DNA of 54,383 bases from Ruminobacter sp964520475 (GTDB lineage: Bacteria; Pseudomonadota; Gammaproteobacteria; Enterobacterales; Succinivibrionaceae). Below the pieces are notes generated by a model that saw only the letters and a list, made by a program, of their open reading frames with translations, ran no database searches and was not told the DNA's origin. Shown piece after piece: positions 44,101-52,932 of this stretch. The first letter of the stretch is position 1. The number at the start of each line of letters is the position of its first letter. The translations under genes and the position numbers were made by a program. The stretch covers positions 1 to 54,383 of the forward strand of contig CAZFNS010000013.1 of assembly GCA_964520475.1 (NCBI GenBank). Reading direction: 5' to 3'.

Positions 44101-45165
44101 ATGAGCGAAAAAGTTTACGATTTAAGAATACGGGAAAACGTCGATCTGCTTCCGCCGGTCGCCCTTACCGAAAAGTTCCCGCCCACCGACAGGTCCTCCG
44201 AGACGGTGATTAAGGCCAGGCAGGCCATCCACAACATCATGAAGGGCCTCGACGACCGCCTGCTGGTCATCACCGGGCCGTGCTCCATCCACGACGTGAA
44301 GTCGGCCATGGAATACGCCGGCCGCCTCCTCAAGGCCCGCGAGCAGTACGCGGACACCCTCGAGGTGATCATGCGCGTCTACTTCGAGAAGCCGCGCACC
44401 ACCGTGGGCTGGAAGGGCCTCATCAACGACCCGTTCATGGACGGCTCCTTCGACATCAACTCCGGCCTCAAGATCGCCCGCAAACTGCTGCTCGACCTCA
44501 ACGAGATGGGAATGCCCATCGCCACCGAGTACCTGGACGTGCTGACCCCGCAGTATCTGGACGAGTTCATCTCGTGGGTGGCCATCGGGGCGCGCACCAC
44601 CGAGTCCCAGGTGCACCGCGAGCTGGCCTCCGGCACCTCCGCCCCGGTCGGCTTCAAGAACGGCACCGAGGGCACCGTCAAGATCGCCATCGACGCCCTC
44701 AAGTCGGCGGCCGCGCGGCACACCTTCCTGTCCGTCAACAAATTCGGCCACAGCGCGATCTTCAAGACCGCCGGCAACGAGGACTGCCACATCATCCTCC
44801 GCGGCGGCAGCAGGGGCCCGAACTACAGCGCCGAGCACGTGAACAAGGCCGTCGAGGATCTCGCCAAGGCCGGGCTCGCCCCCTCGGTCATGGTCGACTT
44901 CAGCCACGCCAACAGCTCCAAGCAGTTCAAGCGCCAGCTCGAGGTCGCGAAGGACGTGAGCGGCCAGATCGCCTCCGGGTCGCGGGGCATCTTCGGGGTG
45001 ATGATCGAGAGCCACCTCGTCGAGGGCCGCCAGGATCTGGTCGAGGGACACGCGGAAGATCTGGCCTACGGCCAGAGCATCACCGACGCCTGCATCGGCT
45101 GGGAGGACACCGAGGCCGTTCTCGGCATGCTGTCCGAGGCCGTGGCCGCGCGCCGGAAGATCTAG
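44101..45165 (+). CDS. aroG: 3-deoxy-7-phosphoheptulonate synthase (class I DAHP synthase)
   Basis: A 354-residue enzyme that condenses erythrose 4-phosphate and phosphoenolpyruvate in the first shikimate step. Conserved blocks include VITGPCSIHD (57-66), RVYFEKPRTTVGWKGLINDP (about 92-111), GARTTESQVHRELASG (about 162-177) and the metal-binding C-H-E-D set with IDFSHANSSKQ as DFSHANSSKQF. Overall it is closest in my reading to AroG, the Phe-inhibited isozyme, but AroF and AroH are hard to separate without alignment, so feedback specificity is open. It is 86 bases upstream of serA and has its own promoter. Confidence 0.9.
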   Translation: MSEKVYDLRIRENVDLLPPVALTEKFPPTDRSSETVIKARQAIHNIMKGLDDRLLVITGPCSIHDVKSAMEYAGRLLKAREQYADTLEVIMRVYFEKPRTTVGWKGLINDPFMDGSFDINSGLKIARKLLLDLNEMGMPIATEYLDVLTPQYLDEFISWVAIGARTTESQVHRELASGTSAPVGFKNGTEGTVKIAIDALKSAAARHTFLSVNKFGHSAIFKTAGNEDCHIILRGGSRGPNYSAEHVNKAVEDLAKAGLAPSVMVDFSHANSSKQFKRQLEVAKDVSGQIASGSRGIFGVMIESHLVEGRQDLVEGHAEDLAYGQSITDACIGWEDTEAVLGMLSEAVAARRKI

Positions 45166-45251
45166 CGGCGCCGGGCCGCCCGGGCCGGCGCGCGCCGCCG
45201 GCCCCGCCGCGGGCCGGGTCATGTCAGTGTGGGAAGAGACAAGGAGAAGAA

Positions 45252-46484
<1,233 letters not shown>

Positions 46485-46502
46485 TCCGGTTTCCCGGCCG
46501 GA

Positions 46503-46527
46503 AAGCCGCGCCCCGGCGCGGCTTTTT
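46503..46527 (+). terminator. Terminator after serA
   Basis: AAGCCGCGCC (46503-46512) pairs with GGCGCGGCTT (46515-46524), followed by a T run to 46527. Confidence 0.8.
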
Positions 46528-46583
46528 CGTATCCGGGGCGGGCGGCCCGCGGCCCGGTCAAGGCGCGGGAGGAACGCGTTCCG

Positions 46584-47192
46584 ATGTCATACTGCGATTA
46601 CTGGGCGGACTGCTCCGCCGAAGAAAAGCTTTACCACGACGCCGAGTGGGGCGAGCCGCTCCACGACGACCGGGGGCTCTTCGAGTTCCTCGCCCTCGAG
46701 GTGATGCAGTGCGGGCTCAGCTGGAGCACGGTCTTCCGCAAGCGGGCCGTCCTGCGCGCGTGTTTCGCGGGCTTCGACGGCGCCCGCGTGGCGGAGTTTA
46801 CGGACGCGGACGTGCGCAGGATCATGGCCGCGGAGGGCATGATCCGCTCGGAAAGGAAGATCCGGGCGGTCATAGGCAACGCCGCGCGCTTCCGGGAGAT
46901 CGCGCGGGAATTCGGGAGCTTCGACCGCTACCTGTGGGCCTTCACCGGCGGGAAGACGATCCTGTACGCGGGCCACGAGGCCGGGCGGGTCCCGGCGAGC
47001 AACGCCCTGTCGGAGCGGATCGCCGCCGATCTGCGCCGCCGGGGCTTTAAGTTCCTCGGCCCGGTCACCGTCTATGCGTTCCTGCAGGCGGCGGGGCTGG
47101 TCTGCGATCACGGCGCGGGCTGCCCGCGCTACCGCGAGATAACCTCCCGGCACCCCTGCGTCCGCGCTGAGCCGGACGGGGAAAAACCCTGA
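46584..47192 (+). CDS. tag: DNA-3-methyladenine glycosylase I
   Basis: A 202-residue base-excision repair enzyme. It has the Tag zinc-snap cysteine and histidine near the N-terminus (C4, H18 in KLYHDAEWG) and the C-terminal CDHGAGC pair. The core block FLALEVMQCGLSWSTVFRKR (about 35-54) contains the substrate-pocket residues, and the Lys-rich FKFLGPVTVYAFLQA helix-hairpin-helix region is typical. It removes 3-methyladenine (and 3-methylguanine) from alkylated DNA. It is followed by a macro-domain gene, 81 bases downstream, and both could be one transcription unit for DNA-damage and nucleotide metabolism, but the link is inferred. Confidence 0.94.
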   Translation: MSYCDYWADCSAEEKLYHDAEWGEPLHDDRGLFEFLALEVMQCGLSWSTVFRKRAVLRACFAGFDGARVAEFTDADVRRIMAAEGMIRSERKIRAVIGNAARFREIAREFGSFDRYLWAFTGGKTILYAGHEAGRVPASNALSERIAADLRRRGFKFLGPVTVYAFLQAAGLVCDHGAGCPRYREITSRHPCVRAEPDGEKP

Positions 47193-47273
47193 CGCGCCCG
47201 CCCGCGCCGGGCGCGAAAAACCATGCGGGCCGGAAACGCGCGGATCCGGCCGTTTTCACGGAGGACCGCGGCC

Positions 47274-47801
47274 ATGATCGCCGACCGAATCAAACTCATC
47301 ACGGGGGACATCACCGTCCTTAAAGTAGACGCCATCGTCAACGCGGCGAACCGCACCCTGCTCGGCGGGGGCGGGGTCGACGGGGCGATCCACCGGGCGG
47401 CCGGCCCCGGCCTGCTCGCCGAGTGCCGGACGCTCGGGGGCTGCCGGACCGGGGAGGCCAAGATCACCGGAGGTTACGACCTGCCGGCGGCGCACGTGAT
47501 CCACACGGTGGGGCCCGTCTACCGGGGCCGGCCGTCCGACGCCGCGGACCTCGCCTCCTGCTACCGGAACTCGCTCGATCTGGCCGAGAGGCACGGCCTC
47601 CGCACGATCGCCTTCAGCGCCGTCTCCTGCGGCGTCTACGGCTATCCGGCCGGCGAGGCCGCGGCGATCGCCGCGGGCACGGTCGCGGAGTGGCTCGAAA
47701 GGCATCCGGACAGTCCCCTGACCGTGTACCTGGTCTGCTTCGGCGCGGAGATCCGCCGGGCGTACGAGGACGCGCTCGCGCGTTTGCGGGAACGATCCTG
47801 A
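47274..47801 (+). CDS. Macro-domain protein (YmdB-like ADP-ribose deacetylase)
   Basis: A 175-residue single macro domain. The blocks LITGDITVLKVDAIVNAANR, GGGGVDGAIHRAAG (about 36-49) and the C-terminal ISFSAVSCGVYGYP-type loop (FSAVSCGVYGYP) are the ADP-ribose-binding signatures of the MacroD/YmdB group. These hydrolyse O-acetyl-ADP-ribose or remove ADP-ribose from proteins and nucleic acids. YmdB also inhibits RNase III in E. coli. I chose the ATG at 47274 because a GGAGGA site lies eight bases upstream, while upstream in-frame starts lack one. Confidence 0.93.
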   Translation: MIADRIKLITGDITVLKVDAIVNAANRTLLGGGGVDGAIHRAAGPGLLAECRTLGGCRTGEAKITGGYDLPAAHVIHTVGPVYRGRPSDAADLASCYRNSLDLAERHGLRTIAFSAVSCGVYGYPAGEAAAIAAGTVAEWLERHPDSPLTVYLVCFGAEIRRAYEDALARLRERS

Positions 47802-47831
47802 CGGCGCCGGGGCGGGGCGGTCCCGGGGAGG

Positions 47832-47861
47832 AAACCGCGCTTTCGGGCGCGGTTTTTTTTT
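47832..47861 (+). terminator. Terminator after the macro-domain gene
   Basis: AAACCGCGC (47832-47840) pairs with GCGCGGTTT (47847-47855), with a T run to 47861. Confidence 0.9.
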
Positions 47862-47898
47862 GCGCGCGCGGCGGGGGAAAGTTTCCGGGAAAGAGGGG

Positions 47899-48088
47899 AA
47901 AAGAAAAGGCCGGTCGATATATACGACCGGCTTACTCAAAATAAGGCTGTGTTTTGAGAATGAAGCGGCGCCGGCGCGACATCCCGGGGTGTAAAGGAGG
48001 AAAACCCCGCGGGGAAAAAATAATCCCGCCGCCAGATAATCGCGGCTGTCCCGCGCGGCGCCCGTGCCCTGAAAAAGGCACAATTTAC
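47899..48088 (-). ncRNA. Candidate small RNA in the macro-domain/traN spacer
   Basis: A minus-strand extended -10 (TGCTAGAAT, 48097-48089) precedes about 170 bases without a credible ORF. They end in a hairpin (47909-47916 with 47924-47931) followed by a T-rich tail (TTTTCTTTT, 47907-47899). The internal TTTTCCTCCTTTACACC stretch (48007-47991) is an anti-Shine-Dalgarno-like C-rich run typical of sRNA seeds. The -35 is weak. The rest of 48089-48379 is AT-rich, then GC-rich with a stem at 48301-48342, and holds no gene before traN. Confidence 0.3.
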
Positions 48089-48379
48089 ATTCTAGCAATT
48101 TTTGCGGGGAAAAACCGCCCGTCCGCGCCCGCAGACGAAAAAATTTACTTTTTGTTTGTAAATAATTGCGTATGGTCATATTTTAATCATTCACTTTTTA
48201 AATAAATGTTATCCCGGTTCCCCGCGGCGATCCCGCGGCCAGGGGCGGCCCCCGGGCGGTACGGCCCCGTCCCGGGCGGATCGTCCCGCCCGCCGGGATT
48301 TTAAGGCTTGCCGGGGCGGGCCCGGCTCCCCGCCCGCCTTAAGCTTGGCGCGTTTTTCCGTCTTTTCGAGGAGACCGCC

Positions 48380-50761
48380 GTGAAGATCCCCGCCGTCCTG
48401 CCCGTCCTGCTCGCCCTCGGCGCCGTCCCGCCGCCCGCGGGGGCCGCCGGCCTCCCCGCGGGCTTGTTCCCGGACGGGGCGCCGCGCGAGACCGCGGCCC
48501 GGCACGCCGCGGCTTTCCTCGGCGCGGCGGAGCGCTCCGCCGCCCGGGCGGGCTCCGGGGAGGCTTCCTCCGCCGCCCGCGCCGCGGCCGAGGATCTCGC
48601 CCGCTACGGGGAGCTGCGCGGGGAACTCGCCGCGGCCGCGGCCCGCGCGGGCGGGGGCGGTTTCCGCGCGAACCTGTACGAATTCGCCGGGGACGGGACG
48701 GGCGGGGCCGCCGCCCCGGGCGAAGCGGCGGCCGGGGCCGGGGAGGCCGCGGCGTGCGCGGTCGTCCACGACTTCCGGATCGTCCCGCCGGTTTACGCCC
48801 CGTCCGGGTTCAACTACGGCGGCTGCGGGCCGGGACACGGGGCGAACTGCCTCGAATTCTGGCTCGGGAACCGCGCCGACGACAGCCTGACCGGGGACTG
48901 CGCCGTGTTCGAGGAAACGGCGGAGATCGTCGCCGAGCGGCCCGGGGCGGTGGAGTCGTTCGTCCTGGACACCCTGTATTTCGACGACTACATCCAGCTC
49001 CTGGTCAAAGCGGAGGACGCCGCGACGGGCGCCGCCACGCCGTGGGTGAAGGTTCTGAACCTCCCCGGCGCGGAATTCCCCCCGGAGACGGAAGGGAAGT
49101 GCGAGCTCGGCGAGAGCAGGGCGGTGAAGGCGGAGCGGGACCTCTGGCCGCTGATCGCGGCGCTCGCGGCGACCCTCCCGGGCGGCGGGCCGGGGGACGG
49201 GGGCCTCAGGATCGCGCTTAAGCAGCGGGTCTCGGTGACGGGAGCCGGCGAGGGCTACATGAACTTCCGGCTGACTTACCGCCCCGGGGAGACGATCCGT
49301 TACGAATCCTGGGCGGACGGGGGCTGCCTCGCCCGGCTCGCGGAGGAAGGCGGAACCCTCGCCGCCTCGTGCCTCGCTTACGCGGGGGAACCGGACGGCG
49401 GGGAGTGCGCCCTTACCGGCGGGATCCGGATCTGCCGCGATCATTTCCGCATGCCGGACGCGTACGCGCGTTACCCGGCCCTCGCGGAGCTCTGGGATCC
49501 GCTCTGCCTCCGGCAGGTCGTCCGGCGGGCGGACCCGGAGCCGGAGGACGGCGGGGACCGTTACGACCGCTGGTTCGCCCGCGCGGAAAACGGGAGCCCC
49601 CGCCGCGCCGCGGCCGCGGATCTGCTCGCGGACGCGGGCAAAGCCGGGATCGCGGTCCGGGAGGCGCCGGGCGGGGGCCGGACCTTCGCCGCGGAAACCG
49701 AGGGCGGCCCGGGCGCCGCCGCGGGGGAGAAGTTCTTTCCGGCCGGGGCGGAGGCCCTCGCGGGGTACGGGACGGAAGAGCCGGACGCGGGCTTCGCCGA
49801 AGCCGCGGCCCTCCTCCAGGTCCTCGAGTTCGCCCAGGACGACGTAACCTGCGCCGGGGACGGCGGGGGACCGCGGACCTGCCGGGTGTTCCGGGGGGAG
49901 AGCGCCTCCTGCCGGAGCGGCTACTTCGGGGAGATGAACTGCTGCGAAGCCCCGAACACGGCCGACGCCGCGACCTACGTGAAAATGATCTCGTACCTCG
50001 CCGCCATCAAAACCGCGCTCGCGACGCTCCGCGGCGCGTCGCCGCTCTCCTGGGGCGTATTGGACGGCGCGCTCCCGGCGGACGGGGGCCTGCTCGCCGG
50101 GGCGGCGGACACCGTCGTCGGCAAGGCCGTCGGCTCCTTCGCGGCGGGCGCGGCGGAGGATTTCGCGCGGCGGCTCACCCTGAAGCTCGCCGATCTCGTG
50201 GGGGAAACCATGGGCGAGGCCGCGAAGGAGGCCATGTTCACCGAAACGGTCGGGGAGGAGGGCATCGCCGCGCTCGAGATAAACCCCGCGATCCTCGGGG
50301 CGATGCAGGGCGTGCTGGCCGCGTACGTCGCGTACCGGCTCGCCGAAACCCTGAAGGAAATCGTCACCTCCTGCCGCCCGGCCGAGGTGCGAACCTCGAT
50401 AAAACTCAAGCTCGGCTCGTGCGTTTACGCGGGCAGGAGGTGCACCCGGCGGATCCTCGGCGAGTGCCTCGAATACACGAACGACTACTGCTGCTTCAAC
50501 TCCCCGCTCGCGCGCGTCGTGATGGGGCAGATCGCGCCCGGGGGCGCGGGCTGCGCGGGCCTCGGCCTCGACGAGCTCGCGGACGCGGATCTGAGCGGCC
50601 TCGACCTGAGCGAGTGGACGGATACGCTGAAAAGCGCCGGGGCGCTCCCCGAACCCGGCGCGTCGCTCGGCGAGCTCACCGGGGAGAAACACCCGCTCAA
50701 CGCGGGGGACCGGCAGGGCGCCGCGGAACGGAACGCGGCCCGGCTCGCGGGCCTCTGGTGA
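48380..50761 (+). CDS. traN: TraN-like F-type mating-pair stabilisation protein
   Basis: A 793-residue secreted protein. The GTG at 48380 follows GAGGAG and gives a signal peptide (MKIPAVLPVLLALGAVPPPA, cleavage near GAAG). I count 22 cysteines, the number reported for F-plasmid TraN, which folds with many disulfides in the outer membrane. The C-terminal cysteine domain (CVYAGRRCTRRILGECLEY then NDYCCFNSPLARVV) and the later GCAGLGLDEL and LSGLDLSEW segments match TraN well. TraN is the outer-membrane adhesin that stabilises contact with the recipient. There is no neighbouring tra gene. It lies between a macro-domain gene and a zinc-ribbon gene, with host-like high GC. Confidence 0.9.
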   Translation: MKIPAVLPVLLALGAVPPPAGAAGLPAGLFPDGAPRETAARHAAAFLGAAERSAARAGSGEASSAARAAAEDLARYGELRGELAAAAARAGGGGFRANLYEFAGDGTGGAAAPGEAAAGAGEAAACAVVHDFRIVPPVYAPSGFNYGGCGPGHGANCLEFWLGNRADDSLTGDCAVFEETAEIVAERPGAVESFVLDTLYFDDYIQLLVKAEDAATGAATPWVKVLNLPGAEFPPETEGKCELGESRAVKAERDLWPLIAALAATLPGGGPGDGGLRIALKQRVSVTGAGEGYMNFRLTYRPGETIRYESWADGGCLARLAEEGGTLAASCLAYAGEPDGGECALTGGIRICRDHFRMPDAYARYPALAELWDPLCLRQVVRRADPEPEDGGDRYDRWFARAENGSPRRAAAADLLADAGKAGIAVREAPGGGRTFAAETEGGPGAAAGEKFFPAGAEALAGYGTEEPDAGFAEAAALLQVLEFAQDDVTCAGDGGGPRTCRVFRGESASCRSGYFGEMNCCEAPNTADAATYVKMISYLAAIKTALATLRGASPLSWGVLDGALPADGGLLAGAADTVVGKAVGSFAAGAAEDFARRLTLKLADLVGETMGEAAKEAMFTETVGEEGIAALEINPAILGAMQGVLAAYVAYRLAETLKEIVTSCRPAEVRTSIKLKLGSCVYAGRRCTRRILGECLEYTNDYCCFNSPLARVVMGQIAPGGAGCAGLGLDELADADLSGLDLSEWTDTLKSAGALPEPGASLGELTGEKHPLNAGDRQGAAERNAARLAGLW

Positions 50762-50889
50762 AAGCGGCGCAACCGTACAAATCCCGGCGGGTTGTCCGCA
50801 AACGCCGGGGCCCGCCCGGGGGCCCGGCGCGGGCCCCCGTCAGAAATGCGGGCGCAGTGGAATATTTGTCCAAATTTTCCCCCGTTTTG

Positions 50890-50918
50890 TTGGCAAGCGC
50901 CCGGGATATATTCATAAT
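50890..50918 (+). promoter_or_regulatory. Promoter upstream of the zinc-ribbon gene
   Basis: TTGGCA (50890-50895) and CATAAT (50913-50918) are spaced exactly 17 bases. The leader to the ATG is about 230 bases and GC-rich. The remaining spacer (50762-51151) holds no gene. Confidence 0.55.
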
Positions 50919-51151
50919 TTAATAAATGGAATGATTCTCCGCCGGGACGCGCCCGCTCCGCGATGTCGGAGCCGGGCTCCGGCGGTTGTTTCTTACCGGG
51001 TTTAAAAGCGCGGGAGCGCGTCCCGGCGCCGGCGGAAGCGCCGGCCGGGCGCGGGTCTGATAAAACATCCCCCGGAAAAGCGCGGCCCGGACGGAATGTT
51101 GCCGGGAGCGGCCCCGATCCGGGCCCGGTCGCGGCGGGAGAAAGCAAAGCT

Positions 51152-52839
51152 ATGAGATGTCAGGTTTGTAATTCAGAATGGGACGACGACGCGGTCTTCT
51201 GCGAGAACTGCGGCGCGCGTCTGGTGCGCGACGGTTCCTCCGCTCCGAAGGAACCGCAGTCATCGGGCTTTTACAGCAGCACCGGCGCGACCAGAACCAC
51301 CGACGCGAACAACAACGTGGTGTTCACGACCGGGCAGGACGGCGGGGCCGGCGAATTCGCCGAAATCACCTCCGAGCCCGTCGTCGAGGATGAGGAAAAT
51401 CTTTTCGCGGAGGAAGACGCCGCGCTCGACCTCGGCGAGGTTTTCGAGGACGCCCCCGAAGACGCGCGCGGCCGCGCGGCCGCGACCCCCGAGCGCGAGC
51501 CCCTGACCGAATTCGCCGACGAATTGTACGAGGACGAGTCGAGGACCCTCGATTTCGGGTCCGCCGGTTTCGGAGAGCGGCTCGTGCCCGAGCCCGAGCC
51601 GGAGCGGGAACCCGAGTTCGAACTCAAGCCGGAACCGGAACCCGAGCCGGAGCCCGAGCCGGAACCGGAACCGGAACCCGAGTTCGAGCCCGAGCCGGAG
51701 CCGGAACCCGAGTTCGAACCCGAGCCGGAACCCGAACCCGAACCCGAAGAAGAAANNNNNNNNNNNNNNNNNNNNNNNNNNNNNNNNNNNNNNNNNNNNN
51801 NNNNNNNNNNNNNNNNNNNNNNNNNNNNNNNNNNNNNNNNNNNNNNNNNNNNNNNGAACCCGAAGAAGAAACCCCGCCGGCCCCCCGGGCTCCCAACCCC
51901 TTCGCGGGGGCGGCCCTGGGCGGCGGCATCGCCTCGCTGATCCGCAAGGCCGTGGACAAGTCGGCCGCGGCCCGGGTCGAGCGCCCGGCCGAGCCCGAGC
52001 CGGAGCCGGAGGAAGAGATCGTTTCCCCGGAGTACGACGGGGAACCCGGCTACGCGGAAGAGGAAACGGCGGCGCCGGAAGAGCCCGCCGGTGAGGCGGC
52101 TCCGCAAGCCGCGGCCGGGGAAACCCCCGCGGCGGCGCCCGAAGAAAGCGGCAAGGCCGCCGAGGCGGACTCCGGCGGCGGCAAGGGCGAAGACAAAGAC
52201 GGGGACGAAGACGAAGAGGACGGTGCCAAGCCCGGCCTCGGCGAGGAAAGCAAGGTCGCCAAGACGCTGGATTACGTGGCGGGGCTCGCGCGGAAGAAAA
52301 TCGACCGCTACGCGGCCGTCTGCGGCGCGGCGCTGCTGCTCCTGTTCGGGGCGCTGTTCTGCCCGGGCGTCATCGAGTTTTCGCTGGTGGCGTTTTCCAT
52401 CGCCTGCGTGGCCGTGGCCTTCCGGATGCTGCCGCGGGTAATCCGCAGCACGGACAAGGCGCTGCTCAAGGCCGAGCTCTACAGCTTCAGCGACTATATC
52501 GCCGAAAACACCAAGGTCATGTTTTACGCCCTGATCGGCATCGCGGCCGGACTGGGTCTCCTGCTGCTCTCCTTCTGCATCAGGTACCTGTTCGACGACA
52601 TGCTGCTGGGGTCGATGTTCTCGGCGCTGGCCTTTGTGGTGATGGTCGCCGGCACGGCGTTCGTTCTGTCCACGGTCGCGCGTTTCTACGTGGTGGTCCT
52701 GGCCCTCAAGAAAGTCAAGGCCGGGCAGAAGCCGCGCAACCAGTACCGGGATCACCTCCTCTACGGCACGAGCCTGGCGATCCTGGCGCTCGCGCTCGCG
52801 GTGGTGGCGATAAGGATATTTTTTCAGGTGGGTTTCTAG
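51152..52839 (+). CDS. Zinc-ribbon, Glu-Pro rod, multi-helix membrane protein
   Basis: I do not recognise a named family. An N-terminal double-cysteine zinc ribbon (CQVC at 3-6, CENC about 23-26) begins the protein. An acidic region follows, then a long Glu-Pro dipeptide repeat (a stiff rod like that of TonB), a second Glu/Pro/Ala segment and about five C-terminal membrane helices (starting near YAAVCGAALLLLFG). The first part is read in frame 2 and the part after the N run in frame 1. Joining the 16-base overlap at the gap restores one frame of 523 residues. A cytosolic zinc ribbon tethered to the inner membrane fits best. The start is the ATG at 51152. Confidence 0.75.
51756..51855. other. 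Assembly gap (100 N) inside a Glu-Pro repeat
   Basis: The 16 bases before (51740-51755) and after (51856-51871) the N run are identical. Collapsing them removes 116 bases and restores the reading frame. The repeat makes the true length uncertain in multiples of three. Confidence 0.9.
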
Positions 52840-52932
52840 CGCCGGGCGCGTCCGGGCGCGGGGATTTCGGGTCGGGACCGCTCAGGGTCGTGACGACCGG
52901 GGTATGTTAGCAGTAATTATTGCGGAGTTCAC

